A stretch of DNA of 64,000 nucleotides from Mycobacterium paraense (GCF_002101815.1 NZ_LQPM01000014.1:1-64000), one strand, 5' to 3'. Shown: positions 16,101 to 25,331, counted from the first letter of the stretch. Numbers and translations: made by a program. Notes: a model not told the origin generated them from the sequence alone.

Positions 16101-17225
16101 CTATCGCAGCGGCTGGTTCTCGCGCACCCCCCGATACATGCCCCACCGGACGATCCATGGCATCACCACCCGATCGACCGACCAGGACGGGAAGCGCAGC
16201 GACTGACCCGTGGGGAAGAAGACCTCGAGCCCGTTGGGCTGAATGCCCAACAACGAGCCCCACCGGCGCCCCGGGGTGCGGAAGGCGCGCAGGTCCCGGC
16301 CCGCGAACTCGGCGCGAATGTTGCGGGCTACCAACGCATCCCCGCGATTGCGGGCGGAGCTGCGCAGCGGGTCGGTGGCCGCGACGTCGCCGACGGCGAA
16401 GACGCCCCGGTGGCCCGGCACCCGCAGCTGCGGGGTCACGCGCACGAAACCGCGTTCGTCGAGCAGTTCAGGCGGCAGCCAATCGGTGTTGGGCCGCGCG
16501 CGGCCGATGGCCCAGAGCACGGCGTCGGCGGAACTCGGCGGCTGCCCGGTGCTCCAGTCGACCGGTTCGCCGGTGATCGCGTCGCCCGAGAAGCCGTCGG
16601 GAACCCGGGCGCGATGGCCGGCGTGCAAGCCCACCCCGAGGTCGGTCAGTCGGCCGCGGACGCGCTGCCAGGTGGCCGGGTGATATTCGCCCAGCGCGCG
16701 CTCCCCCGGGAAGTACAGGTCGATCCGCTTGCCCGGCCAGGTCGTGGCCAGGTTGACGGCGCTGCTCACCGCCGCCGCGCCGCCCCCGATGACCATCACC
16801 GACTCTGCGGCGGACAACCGGTCGTGGGCGGCGCGCAGGTCGGCGCCGATCTCGGCGGGTGACTGCAGCGTCGGCCGACGCCAGAATCCGTTGCTGACGC
16901 CGGTCGAGATGACGAGCGCGTCGTACTGCTCGGCGAGGGGGGCGCCGTCCGCGCGGCGGCCCAGCACGGTGCGAGCCGTCAGATCCAGGCCGGTCAACGT
17001 GGCCTGCTCCGTCCGCACCCCATCCAGGCGGCGGAACCTGTCGAACGGAATCCAGTAGTCGCGGGCCCAGTCCTCGGGGCGGGACAGCCGGACGCCGAGT
17101 TCTTGACCGCTCACCAGCGCGGGTTTGCTGGAAATCCCGACGACGTCGGCGTGCCGGGCGAGACGGATCGCGGCCAGGACGCCGACGTCGCCCAGCCCCG
17201 CGATGACGACGCGCTTGCGGTTCAT
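16101..17225 (-). CDS. FAD-dependent pyridine nucleotide-disulfide-type oxidoreductase (NDH-2/AIF-like)
   Basis: 374 residues. Starts MNRKRVVIAGLGDVGVLAAIRL, an N-terminal FAD-binding fold with G-x-G-x-x-G. A second nucleotide-binding site is VMVIGGGAAAVSSAVNLA (about 140-160). The FAD-contact motif GVFAVGDVAATD is near the C-terminus. No redox-active CxxC is present, so it belongs with NADH dehydrogenase/apoptosis-inducing-factor relatives rather than disulfide reductases. It oxidises NAD(P)H and passes electrons to a quinone or other acceptor. ATG 17225 has GAAGGG upstream. A KstR-like operator overlaps its TACAGT -10 region, suggesting control by sterols. Confidence 0.8.
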   Translation of the reverse strand: MNRKRVVIAGLGDVGVLAAIRLARHADVVGISSKPALVSGQELGVRLSRPEDWARDYWIPFDRFRRLDGVRTEQATLTGLDLTARTVLGRRADGAPLAEQYDALVISTGVSNGFWRRPTLQSPAEIGADLRAAHDRLSAAESVMVIGGGAAAVSSAVNLATTWPGKRIDLYFPGERALGEYHPATWQRVRGRLTDLGVGLHAGHRARVPDGFSGDAITGEPVDWSTGQPPSSADAVLWAIGRARPNTDWLPPELLDERGFVRVTPQLRVPGHRGVFAVGDVAATDPLRSSARNRGDALVARNIRAEFAGRDLRAFRTPGRRWGSLLGIQPNGLEVFFPTGQSLRFPSWSVDRVVMPWIVRWGMYRGVRENQPLR

Positions 17226-17254
17226 GTCAAGGCCCTTCGCCCAGGTCGGCAAAC

Positions 17255-17268
17255 TGTAACACGTTCTA
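17255..17268. promoter_or_regulatory. KstR-like operator TNNAACNNGTTNNA
   Basis: TGTAACACGTTCTA fits the TNNAACNNGTTNNA consensus of KstR, the TetR repressor of cholesterol catabolism in mycobacteria, at every fixed position. It lies in the 175-bp divergent gap and overlaps a minus-strand -10 box TACAGT (17253-17258) of the flavoprotein gene at 16101-17225. Nothing else is evident in the gap. A binding site for another TetR protein with a similar motif is possible. Confidence 0.6.
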
Positions 17269-17400
17269 CCGGCGGGCCATTGGGCATGGCTCACCCGGAA
17301 GCCGCATCAGTAGCATTAGCCAGCGGCACCTCCGACCGTCGAAAACGTGCCAGCTGACGGGTATCGGCATACCGCAATGGCACCGAAAGGAACGGCTCAC

Positions 17401-17856
17401 ATGACGACACACGCCGACGCCCATCACCACACCCCGCAGCTCATTCCGCGCCGGCTGCTGCGGGCCGGTCAGGTCCACCACCCGGCGGTCCTGGGCGAGG
17501 CGAGGAGGCGCAGCGCGAGCGTCCAGCTGCGCCTGGCCGACCGGATCACCGCGTTTGCCGGATCGATGAACTTCGTGTGGCTGCATGCGGCTCTGTTCGG
17601 CGTGTGGATGGTGTTCCTGGAACGGAACCCGTGGCCGACGCTGACGCTCGCGGTGTCGCTCGAGGCGATCTTTCTGTCCACCTTCGTGATGATCGGTCAG
17701 AACCGGCAGGCCGCTTTCCAGCAGGCGCGGGCGGACCATGACTTCCAGACCCAGGAAGTGGAGCTCAAGACCGACCTCGAGCTGACCCGCCAGATTCATC
17801 TGCTCACCGAGGAGCTGCATAAGCGCATCATCGGGAAGCCCGGTCCGCACGGATAA
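17401..17856 (+). CDS. DUF1003 family membrane protein
   Basis: 151 residues. Two hydrophobic helices (about 55-75 and 83-100) are separated by ERNPWPTLT. A charged C-terminal helix (QQARADHDFQTQEVELKTDLELTRQIHLLTEELH; residues about 107-142) is probably a coiled coil. MNFVWLHAALFGVWM and the N-P-x-P loop are typical of DUF1003. Function unknown. AAAGGA lies 10 bp before ATG 17401. The N-terminus is His-rich (HADAHHHT), which could bind metal, but the count is too low to claim this. Confidence 0.75.
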   Translation: MTTHADAHHHTPQLIPRRLLRAGQVHHPAVLGEARRRSASVQLRLADRITAFAGSMNFVWLHAALFGVWMVFLERNPWPTLTLAVSLEAIFLSTFVMIGQNRQAAFQQARADHDFQTQEVELKTDLELTRQIHLLTEELHKRIIGKPGPHG

Positions 17857-17903
17857 CCAAAGGCGTTGCGGGGCGGGCGGTTACGAAGCTGGCGGGGGAG
17901 CAG

Positions 17904-18758
17904 ATGACGGAACTTCAGGCGACGGTGCGGCCACGGTTGGACGCCGCGCTGCGCGCGGCGGTGCGGGCGTCGGCCCCCCGCCCCGCCGCGGCCCGGCGGG
18001 CCGCCAGGGATCTGCGGCGAGGCCTGTGGCCGGCGGTCGGCGCCGAGATCCGTTGGGCGTTCACGCCGCCGCGCACCTGGCTGATGGGAGTGCTGGCCAA
18101 CGTCGTCTTCGCCGCGACGTGGTTGTTGGTGCAGCCGCTCACGACCGGCCGTCACCACTCGGACTGGGTGATCCTGATCGGCACCTACTTCTCCTCGTGG
18201 GTGCTCGCCGATGTGACCACCACCAACCTGCTCGGCGCCGACCATTACCGCGTCCGGCAGGCGTTGTCCGACGGCGTGCCGTTCTGGCGGATCATGCTGA
18301 TCAAGAACCTGGCCCTGCTGGCCATCGTCGGCCTGCCGACCCTGGTGGCGGCGATGGCGCTCACGCTCTGGTTGGAGACGCCGGGGCGCCTCGGGGTGAC
18401 CATTCCCACCGTCGCGGTGCCCATTGTGTCCTGGCTGGGGGTCGGTAACCTCATCTCGGTGTTGCACCCGGTGAGCGTCGAGCCGCTGATCCGGCGGTGG
18501 CGCCAGCGCGGCGATCGTCTGCGCACCGGCTGCTGGCTGCTGGCCCTGTTGCTGCCGTATGCGCTGTATTACGTCGCCGACCCGATGAACGGGGTCGAGC
18601 ACCGGGTGTTGTGGACACAGGTGCCGAAAATGATCTGGCCGGTGTTCGGACGGGACACGAAGAGCTTCGTGCACCTGGCGATCGCCACCGGGGTGTATCT
18701 CGTGGGAACCGCCGCCGCCCTGCTGTGGGTGCGTAAGCGGGGGTTGCAGATCAGGTGA
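17904..18758 (+). CDS. Polytopic membrane protein, ABC-2-like
   Basis: 284 residues. A basic N-terminal segment precedes about six hydrophobic helices (about 60-80, 89-108, 133-160, 168-190, 207-225, 255-277). The pattern of paired helices with DHYRVRQALSDGVPFWRIMLIKN between them recalls ABC-2 type permeases, but no ATPase gene adjoins. GGGGGAG lies 5 bp before ATG 17904. It overlaps the downstream esterase gene by 4 bp (GTGA), so the two are co-translated. Function not known. Confidence 0.65.
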   Translation: MTELQATVRPRLDAALRAAVRASAPRPAAARRAARDLRRGLWPAVGAEIRWAFTPPRTWLMGVLANVVFAATWLLVQPLTTGRHHSDWVILIGTYFSSWVLADVTTTNLLGADHYRVRQALSDGVPFWRIMLIKNLALLAIVGLPTLVAAMALTLWLETPGRLGVTIPTVAVPIVSWLGVGNLISVLHPVSVEPLIRRWRQRGDRLRTGCWLLALLLPYALYYVADPMNGVEHRVLWTQVPKMIWPVFGRDTKSFVHLAIATGVYLVGTAAALLWVRKRGLQIR

Positions 18759-19645
18759 CGCTGAGCTGGCGAAGTCGGGCGCTGCCCACCGTCCTGCGCC
18801 TCACCCGGGGGCGGCCGTACCGAAGCGCCGAAAGCGCCCGCGAGCACATCGAGGCGCGGGCGTCGATGCCGCAGGCGTTCGGGCCGCCGCCCCGCTTGCG
18901 GTCCGACCTTGACGTGCACATGGAGATCCGTTCGGACTGGCCGATTTTCACCTTGACATCGAAGAACGGCGCCACGCCGCGTGGCACTGTCTATTACCTC
19001 CACGGCGGCGCCTGGGTCAACGAAATCGCCTCGCAGCATTGGCGATTGGCGGCACAGATCGCGGCGGAGGCCCGGTTGCAGCTGGTCGTGCCGATCTACC
19101 CGCTGGTGCCGTTCAGCACCGCGGCCGAGGTCATGCCGATGGTCGCCGAGCTGGTGGCCGAGAAGGCGGCCTCCGACCACAGCGTCTGTTTGGCAGGGGA
19201 TTCCGCCGGGGGACAGATGGCCCTGTCCGCCGCGTTGATGCTGCGCGACGAGCGCGGCCTGGTGTTGCCGCGGACGGTGCTGATCTCGCCGGTCCTCGAC
19301 GTCTCGCTGGCCAACCCGTTGATCGGCGCCGTCGACGATCCGTGGCTGACCCGCGCCGGCCTGCTGGAATTCGCGTCGCGCTGGCGCGGCGACCTGCCGA
19401 CGACCGACCCGATGGTGAGCCCGCTGAACGGTGACCTGAGCGGCCTGGGGCCCTTGACCGTCTTCAGCGGCACGCGCGACATCCTCAACCCCGACGCGCG
19501 GCTCCTCGCCTCGAAGGCCGCGGCGGCCGGCGTCGACATCGAATATCACGAACGACAGGGCCTGGTGCACGTCTACCCGCTCACGCCGACTCCGGAAGGT
19601 CGCGCCGCGCGGGCCGTCATCGTCGAACGTTTAGGCGAGAACTGA
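18755..19645 (+). CDS. Alpha/beta hydrolase, hormone-sensitive-lipase (Lip) family
   Basis: 296 residues. Oxyanion motif YLHGGAW at about 87-93, nucleophile GDSAGG at about 148-153, a C-terminal aspartate in the GTRDILNPDA loop and a histidine in GLVHVYPL complete the serine hydrolase set. Such enzymes cleave short- or medium-chain esters of lipids. The GTG start is inside the stop of the membrane protein gene before it. This membrane-protein/hydrolase pair suggests a membrane-associated lipid-processing unit, which is inference. Confidence 0.85.
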   Translation: MTLSWRSRALPTVLRLTRGRPYRSAESAREHIEARASMPQAFGPPPRLRSDLDVHMEIRSDWPIFTLTSKNGATPRGTVYYLHGGAWVNEIASQHWRLAAQIAAEARLQLVVPIYPLVPFSTAAEVMPMVAELVAEKAASDHSVCLAGDSAGGQMALSAALMLRDERGLVLPRTVLISPVLDVSLANPLIGAVDDPWLTRAGLLEFASRWRGDLPTTDPMVSPLNGDLSGLGPLTVFSGTRDILNPDARLLASKAAAAGVDIEYHERQGLVHVYPLTPTPEGRAARAVIVERLGEN

Positions 19646-19664
19646 AAATCCGCCGACGCGAAAG

Positions 19665-20948
19665 TCAATGCCCGCAGGGCGAATCGAAAGCTTTGGCCGC
19701 CGCCATCCGGCGCACCGACGCTTCGATGTTGGGCATGCTCAATTCCCCGGCGTTGAGCGCGGACACCAGCCGGTCGAGTACCGCCGGGACCGCGGTGGTG
19801 CTCACCCACAGCGCGGTGTCGTTGCCGGCCTGCAGGGCCTTGAGCACCGCCTCCGCGATCCCGTAGCGATCGGTGATCGCTCGCATGCTCGACAGGTCGT
19901 CGGTGAACACCGGCCCGTCGAATGGCGGCCCGCCGTAACCTTTTCCGTTGCGCAACAACGAGATCGCGGCCGCGCTGAGGCTGGCGGGGTCACTACCGGT
20001 CAGGCCCGGAACCTGCATGTGGCCGACCATCACACCGACCGGCGCCTGCGATACCAGCGTGCGATAGGGCGCCAGGTCGACGCCCTGCAAGTCGTCCAGC
20101 GGCGGGGTGACCACGCCCATCGCGTGTGAGTCACCCGACGCGTGGCCGTGCCCGGGAAAGTGCTTGAGCACCGGCAGCACGCCGGCGTCCCGCAGGCCGC
20201 GCGCGTACGCGCCCGCGTACTTCGTCACCACCGCGGGGTCGTCGCTGAATGACCTGTCGCCGATCACCGTGTGGTCGGGCGCATCGGTGACGTCGACGAC
20301 CGGGGCGAAATCGATCGTGATGCCGAGTTGGCGCATCCTGCGGCCGCGGTCCAGCGCCAGTTGGTAGGCCTGATCGGCCGATTCACTGTGGGCCAGAGCG
20401 CGGGCCGACGGTGCCTGCCCGAGCAGGGCGGGCGCCGACAACCGCTCGACGCGCCCACCCTCCTCGTCGACGCTGACCGCCAGGTGCAGCGGGCCCGCCG
20501 AGCGGGCGATCTCGGCAAGCGAGCCGTCGGTCAGCATCGACAGGTTGGTCCAGCTGGCGATGAAGATGCCGCCGACGTGCTGGTTGGCGACGACCGCGCG
20601 GGCGTCGGCCGCGTCGGTCACGCCGACCATCAGCAGTTGGGCGAGCTTGTCCCGGTTCGACATCGACGCCAGCAACCGCGTCGTGTCGCAACCAGCCGGC
20701 GGGGCCGCGACGGGGCCGGGCGGGGCCGAAGCCGGCGAGGACGCGGGCCGGTGGGTCCGCTCCAGCCGCAGGCCCACGATCACGCCACCGGCCACCACGG
20801 CGATGGCGACCAGGCAGGCGACGACGACCGCGCGCGTGGACGGCCGGCGCGACCGGCCAGGCGCGGGCGCGCCATCGATTGCCGCGTCGGCCGAATCGGG
20901 GCGATCGTCGGTTCCTTCGGCGGGATCGGTTGGCCGATCAGTTGTCAT
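19665..20948 (-). CDS. Glycoside hydrolase family 3 beta-N-acetylglucosaminidase, LpqI-like
   Basis: 427 residues. A membrane helix (about 39-60) anchors an extracellular GH3 domain. Signature sequence includes VDEEGGRVERL, the invariant KHFPGHG with nearby GDSH, and FTDDLSSM carrying the catalytic aspartate. The closest known protein is LpqI of M. tuberculosis, which removes GlcNAc from recycled peptidoglycan fragments. Unlike LpqI, there is no clear lipobox; the N-terminus is a charged 38-residue cytoplasmic stretch and a plain signal anchor. It is divergent from the DUF2510 gene at 21041. Confidence 0.85.
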   Translation of the reverse strand: MTTDRPTDPAEGTDDRPDSADAAIDGAPAPGRSRRPSTRAVVVACLVAIAVVAGGVIVGLRLERTHRPASSPASAPPGPVAAPPAGCDTTRLLASMSNRDKLAQLLMVGVTDAADARAVVANQHVGGIFIASWTNLSMLTDGSLAEIARSAGPLHLAVSVDEEGGRVERLSAPALLGQAPSARALAHSESADQAYQLALDRGRRMRQLGITIDFAPVVDVTDAPDHTVIGDRSFSDDPAVVTKYAGAYARGLRDAGVLPVLKHFPGHGHASGDSHAMGVVTPPLDDLQGVDLAPYRTLVSQAPVGVMVGHMQVPGLTGSDPASLSAAAISLLRNGKGYGGPPFDGPVFTDDLSSMRAITDRYGIAEAVLKALQAGNDTALWVSTTAVPAVLDRLVSALNAGELSMPNIEASVRRMAAAKAFDSPCGH

Positions 20949-21040
20949 CCAGGTCGCCCATCAGGTCCTATTCGCGGGTTTACGGCAGCGACTATTCTCG
21001 CTCTCACGGGTGCAGCTCGGTCAACCGGGAGGATCGGCCC

Positions 21041-21691
21041 ATGACGACACCCCACCAGCCCGGCTGGTATGACGACCCACGGGATCCCGACGCCCAACGG
21101 TACTGGGACGGCCGGGGCTGGACGCCGCACCGCCGGCAGTGGTCCCCGCCCGGTCCGGAAAGCCCGGGCGTGGCGGGGCAGGTGGCGCACGACCGGCCCC
21201 CGGCGGTCGAGGGCTTCGCCGCCAGGATGTCCGTCGCCGCCTGGATTGTGGTCGCGGGGCTCGTCGTCACAGCGATGTCGACATTCCTGCCGTTTGCGAC
21301 CGAGAGCGTCCGATTGTTCGGAGAAACGCTGGGCTCGCGCGAAATTCCCGCCAACGGCACGGCGAAGTTTGTCGTCATCGCGTTGGTCGCCGTCGCCGCC
21401 GCGTTGGCGTTTCCCGTTCTGCCGGGATCCCAAATGGTGGTGGGGCGACTGATCGGGCTCAGCGTCGTGGTGGGCCTGCTCGCCGGCCTGACGATCGTCT
21501 GGTTCAACACGGTGGCCGCGGAGAACGACAAGGGCTTGGGCGTCGTGCAGATCAAGCCGGCAGTGGGGGTGATGGTGTACGGGGCGGCGGTCATCGTCAC
21601 CGCCGTGGGGGTCGTGCGGCTCTGGATCGAACGGGCAAAGACGTCCCGGTCAACGGTCCACAACCAGGGAGCCTGGCCCCCGGGTTGTTAA
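21041..21691 (+). CDS. DUF2510 membrane protein
   Basis: 216 residues. The first 30 carry the DUF2510 motif (QPGWYDDP, RYWDGRGWT), a short tryptophan-rich cytoplasmic module. Four hydrophobic helices follow (about 62-82, 107-128, 133-155, 175-195). Function unknown; DUF2510 proteins are often linked to cell-envelope or secretion tasks in actinobacteria. GGAGG lies 8 bp before ATG 21041 and a TATTCT -10 box sits at 20993-20998. Its stop codon overlaps the promoter of the next gene. Confidence 0.75.
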   Translation: MTTPHQPGWYDDPRDPDAQRYWDGRGWTPHRRQWSPPGPESPGVAGQVAHDRPPAVEGFAARMSVAAWIVVAGLVVTAMSTFLPFATESVRLFGETLGSREIPANGTAKFVVIALVAVAAALAFPVLPGSQMVVGRLIGLSVVVGLLAGLTIVWFNTVAAENDKGLGVVQIKPAVGVMVYGAAVIVTAVGVVRLWIERAKTSRSTVHNQGAWPPGC

Positions 21692-21694
21692 TCT
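21689..21694 (+). promoter_or_regulatory. -10 box of a leaderless promoter (TAATCT)
   Basis: TAATCT, 6 bases, then GTG 21701 of the PadR gene. Its first three bases are the TAA stop of the DUF2510 gene. No ribosome-binding site is needed for such a start. Confidence 0.5.
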
Positions 21695-21700
21695 GGCGGA

Positions 21701-22378
21701 GTGGACGAGACCAGCGAAAACCCGGCCAAGGCCGCGCTTGCGGCCACAAGCTGGGCCCTGCTGGGGATGATGTCCTACGAAGAGGAAGTCTCCGGCTATG
21801 ACCTCAAGAAGTGGATCGACTGGAGCGTCGACCTCTACTACTGGAGCCCGTCCTACAGCCAGATCTACACGGAGCTGAAGAAACTCGAGGGCCTTGGACT
21901 GGTCACGTCGCGCGTCGAGCACGACGAGGGCACCCGCAGCCGGCGGCTCTACAAGATCACCCCGGCCGGGATGGACGCCATCATCGAGTGGACCAACCAT
22001 GCGCCGGTCGATCCACCGGTGCTCAAACACAGTGTGCTGCTTCGGGTTACGTTCGGCCACCTGAGCAATCCGGGCCGGCTGAAGGAAATACTGCAGGAGC
22101 ACGTGGCGTACGCGGAAGCCAGGCACCGCAAGGCGGTGGAAGATGCGGACGGGGCCGAGGTCGAACCCGCCTGGGCGTACTCGGTGATCGCGTTGCGCTG
22201 GGCGGCGAAGTATTACGCCGCCGAGCGTGAGTTCGCCTTGGAATTGATGAAGGAAATCGACGAGGCGGACGGCATCCTGCAGAAGGCTGCGAAGGGCGGC
22301 TTGGGCAAACCGCGCCCGAAGCCCGGTTATTGGCGCGAGGTCGAGAAGCAGGTCCAGGCCAAGCGCGAATCCGAGTAG
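21701..22378 (+). CDS. PadR family transcriptional regulator
   Basis: 225 residues. N-terminal winged helix of the PadR type: WALLGMMSYEEEVSGYDLKKWI, then SYSQIYTELKKLEGLGLVTSRVE and the wing RRLYKITPAGMDAIIEW. The C-terminal half is a long helical region (about 110-225) for dimerisation and ligand binding, as in the larger PadR subgroup. PadR proteins repress genes for phenolic acid or drug stress. It is convergent with the KstD-like gene (6 bp apart). Target unknown; it is a candidate regulator for the adjoining catabolic genes. Confidence 0.85.
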   Translation: MDETSENPAKAALAATSWALLGMMSYEEEVSGYDLKKWIDWSVDLYYWSPSYSQIYTELKKLEGLGLVTSRVEHDEGTRSRRLYKITPAGMDAIIEWTNHAPVDPPVLKHSVLLRVTFGHLSNPGRLKEILQEHVAYAEARHRKAVEDADGAEVEPAWAYSVIALRWAAKYYAAEREFALELMKEIDEADGILQKAAKGGLGKPRPKPGYWREVEKQVQAKRESE

Positions 22379-22384
22379 GGCCGC

Positions 22385-24088
22385 CTAGTCAACGCCCGCC
22401 GCGTCACGGGCCGCGACGTAGCCGTACACGAGTCCCTGGGCGATGGTGGCCCCCGCACCGGGATACGTGGTGCCAAAGGCGTTGGCGGCGGTGTTGCCGA
22501 TGGCGTACAGCCCGGCGATAACCCCGCCGTCTTCACCAAGCACCCGTGCCCGCTCGTCGGCCTTGAGCCCGCCGCAGGTGCCCAGATCGCTGAGCACCAT
22601 TTTCACCGCGTAGAAGGGGCCTTTCAGCAACGGGCGCAGGTTGGGATTCGGCCTGACCGTCGGGTCGCCGTAGTACCGGTCGTAGGCGCTGCGGCCGCGA
22701 CCAAAGTCGGGATCCTGACCCGCGGAGGCGTTTTGGTTGAACCGCGTCATGGTCTCGACGAACTCCGCCACGGGAACCCCCATCCGGTCGCCCAGCTCAC
22801 CGAGGCTGTCGGCGCGCACCGCGATGCCGGCGTCGTACCAGCGCTGCGGGATCCGCATCCGCGGAAACAGTTCGGCGCCAAAGACATAGCTGTTGCGGTA
22901 CTGCTGGTCGAAGACGATCCACATCGCTTCGACGGGGTTGCCCGATCGCTCCATCGCCAACAAACCCTGGCCGAACGACATGTAGTCCGCCGACTCGTTG
23001 GCGAACCGGTGGCCCTGCTGGTTCACGATCAGGCAGCCGGGCAGCGACCTTTCGGCCAGCATCACCGCCGGTGCCTTCCCGGGCAGCGGCGCGATGGCCG
23101 GAAACCACCACGCCTGCTCCATCAAATCGATGTCGGCGCCGGCTTCTTGCCCCGCGCGGATCCCGTCGCCGGTGTTCGATTCGGCGCCCAGGCTCAGGTG
23201 TGCGCCGAGCGACTCCGACTGGAACTTCCACCGCATGTCCATGCTGTGGTCGAACCCGCCGGTGGCCAGCACCACGCCCCGCCGGGCCGTCACGGTCACT
23301 TCCCGTCCCCCATGGTCGACGACCGCTCCCGTCACCCGGTCGCCGTCGCGGTCCAGGCGCAACAGCTTGGTGTCCGTCCACACCGGGATGCCGGCGCGCA
23401 ACACGCCGGCGAACAGCCCGGCCATCAGGCCCTGGCCGCCCGCCGCGTAGCGCCGGCCCAGCAGTCGGCCACCGAAGCCCTGCGCCACCCGTTTGCCGAA
23501 CGTGGGAATGCCCTTGCGGGGGACCCGCGCTACCAAATTCATCCAGCGGTAGTCGGCGCCGGTGGTGGGTATCGAAACGCCCGCCTCCAACACGCCGGGC
23601 CGCAGCCGGGTGCGATATTCACCCAGCACCGAAGTGTCGAACGGGCGGCATTCGCAGGTGCGCCCCGCGGCGCTGCCGCCGGGCTCCTCCGGGTGGTAAT
23701 CGGAATAGTCACGGGCCCAGAACAGCCTCAGCGGGGTGGTGCGACGGAGCAGCTCCACCACCGCGGGCACATGCGTGACGAAGGCGGCGGAGCGTTGCCG
23801 GGGGGCGGAGCCCGCCACCACCGAGTCCAGGTAGGTGGCGGCGCGCTGAGCGGTGTCGTCGGCGCCGGTATCCCGCAGCACCGGGGAGGCGGGTAACCAG
23901 AGGGCGCCGCCGGATCGGGCGGTCGAGCCGCCGACATAGGACGACTTCTCGACGATCAGCACCGACAGCCCCAGTTCGTGCGCCGCCAGTGCCGCGGCCA
24001 TGCCGGTGCCCGACCCGACCACCAGCAGGTCCACGGTCGTGTCGGCCACGGGAAGCCCGGCCGGAATCGTCGTGCTGTGCGCGGTCAC
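22385..24088 (-). CDS. 3-ketosteroid Delta1-dehydrogenase-like FAD flavoprotein
   Basis: 567 residues, the size of KstD. FAD site DLLVVGSGTGMAAALAAHE near the N-terminus with E of LIVEKSSYVGGSTARSGG; second flavin segment GVVLATGGFDHS. The C-terminal TYPGAGATI keeps the Y-x-x-x-G pair known as catalytic in KstD (Tyr487/Gly491 in R. erythropolis numbering). It would introduce a C1-C2 double bond in a 3-ketosteroid or related compound. GTG 24088 is preceded by TACCGT (24095-24100) and 6 bases, a leaderless layout. It is divergent from the KshA-like gene. Substrate range unproven; paralogues of KstD are common in mycobacteria. Confidence 0.82.
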   Translation of the reverse strand: MTAHSTTIPAGLPVADTTVDLLVVGSGTGMAAALAAHELGLSVLIVEKSSYVGGSTARSGGALWLPASPVLRDTGADDTAQRAATYLDSVVAGSAPRQRSAAFVTHVPAVVELLRRTTPLRLFWARDYSDYHPEEPGGSAAGRTCECRPFDTSVLGEYRTRLRPGVLEAGVSIPTTGADYRWMNLVARVPRKGIPTFGKRVAQGFGGRLLGRRYAAGGQGLMAGLFAGVLRAGIPVWTDTKLLRLDRDGDRVTGAVVDHGGREVTVTARRGVVLATGGFDHSMDMRWKFQSESLGAHLSLGAESNTGDGIRAGQEAGADIDLMEQAWWFPAIAPLPGKAPAVMLAERSLPGCLIVNQQGHRFANESADYMSFGQGLLAMERSGNPVEAMWIVFDQQYRNSYVFGAELFPRMRIPQRWYDAGIAVRADSLGELGDRMGVPVAEFVETMTRFNQNASAGQDPDFGRGRSAYDRYYGDPTVRPNPNLRPLLKGPFYAVKMVLSDLGTCGGLKADERARVLGEDGGVIAGLYAIGNTAANAFGTTYPGAGATIAQGLVYGYVAARDAAGVD

Positions 24089-24094
24089 TCGAGA

Positions 24095-24100
24095 ACGGTA
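24095..24100 (-). promoter_or_regulatory. -10 box of a leaderless promoter (TACCGT, minus strand)
   Basis: On the minus strand TACCGT is followed by 6 bases (TCTCGA) and GTG 24088. The gap to the divergent KshA-like gene (24089-24188) shows no clear operator. Confidence 0.5.
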
Positions 24101-24188
24101 TGCCGGGGCGGCACGACAGCGGAAGAGCCGTCCTGATCAGTGGGAACATCCCGACCCACGAACCGGGTAGGGGAGTTCAATCGCGCGT

Positions 24189-25331
24189 ATGACGGCGCAG
24201 TCCGATATCGACGAAATCCGGCTCATCGAAGCCGATGCCGCTCCCACCAGATTCGCCCGCGGCTGGCACTGCCTGGGCCTGATAAGGGATTTCGGGGACG
24301 GCAAGCCGCACGCGGTCAACGCGTTCGGGCGGAAGCTGGTCGTCTTTCGCGGCGGGGACGGAAACCTCAACGTCCTCGATGCCTACTGCCGCCACATGGG
24401 CGGCGACCTGTCACAGGGCACGGTAAAGGGCGACGCGATCGCATGCCCGTTCCACGATTGGCGCTGGGGCGGCGACGGGCGCTGTAAGCAGGTGCCGTAC
24501 AGCCGGCGCACACCCAAGCTGGCCCGCACACAAGCGTGGACCACACTGCAGCAGGACGGCATGTTGTTCGTGTGGAACGACCCGGAGGGCAAGCCACCCC
24601 CGCCGGAGGTCACGATCCCCCGCATCGAGGGGGCGACGAGCGACGACTGGACCGACTGGCATTGGTACACCACCGTCGTTCAGAGCAACTGCCGCGAAAT
24701 CATCGACAACGTCGTGGACATGGCGCACTTCTTCTACATTCATGGGTCGCTGCCGACGTATTTCAAGAACATCTTCGAAGGTCACGTGGCGACGCAGTAC
24801 ATGAACGGCGGCAGCCGGCCCGACCTGGGCGGCCCCGAGGAGACCACCATGCTGGGAACCACGTCGGTGGCGTCCTACTACGGCCCGTCCTTCATGATCG
24901 ACGACCTGACCTACCACTACACCGACGGTGACGCCAAGACGATCCTGATCAACTGCCATTACCCCATCGACGCGAATTCCTTTGTGCTGCAATACGGCAT
25001 CATCGTCCAGAAAGCCGGCAACCTGTCGGGCGAGCAGGCCATGCAGACCGCGATCAGTCTCGGCGACTTCGTGAAGCTCGGTTTCGAGCAGGACGTCGAG
25101 ATCTGGCGGCACAAGGCGCGCATCGACAACCCCCTGCTGGTCGAGGAGGACGGCCCGGTATACCAACTTCGGCGCTGGTACCAGCAGTTCTACGTCGACG
25201 CCACCGACGTGCAACCGGACATGGTGGACCGCTTCGAGTTCGAGTTGGACACGACCCGGCCGTACGAGGCCTGGATGAAGGAGGTCGAGTCCAACGTGGC
25301 CGCCCGGGAAACCATCGCGGGCTCGGTGTGA
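24189..25331 (+). CDS. Rieske non-heme iron oxygenase, KshA-like
   Basis: 380 residues. Rieske cluster ligands C67-x-H69 and C86-x2-H89. Mononuclear iron site NVVDMAHFFYIHG gives N174, D177, H180 and H185, with D302 as third ligand. These match the layout of KshA, the oxygenase of 3-ketosteroid 9alpha-hydroxylase, which needs a KshB-type reductase; none is encoded nearby. Divergent to the KstD-like gene: the two known enzymes act together to open ring B of steroids. ATG 24189 opens the conserved sequence. The stop overlaps the small gene that follows. Confidence 0.88.
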   Translation: MTAQSDIDEIRLIEADAAPTRFARGWHCLGLIRDFGDGKPHAVNAFGRKLVVFRGGDGNLNVLDAYCRHMGGDLSQGTVKGDAIACPFHDWRWGGDGRCKQVPYSRRTPKLARTQAWTTLQQDGMLFVWNDPEGKPPPPEVTIPRIEGATSDDWTDWHWYTTVVQSNCREIIDNVVDMAHFFYIHGSLPTYFKNIFEGHVATQYMNGGSRPDLGGPEETTMLGTTSVASYYGPSFMIDDLTYHYTDGDAKTILINCHYPIDANSFVLQYGIIVQKAGNLSGEQAMQTAISLGDFVKLGFEQDVEIWRHKARIDNPLLVEEDGPVYQLRRWYQQFYVDATDVQPDMVDRFEFELDTTRPYEAWMKEVESNVAARETIAGSV

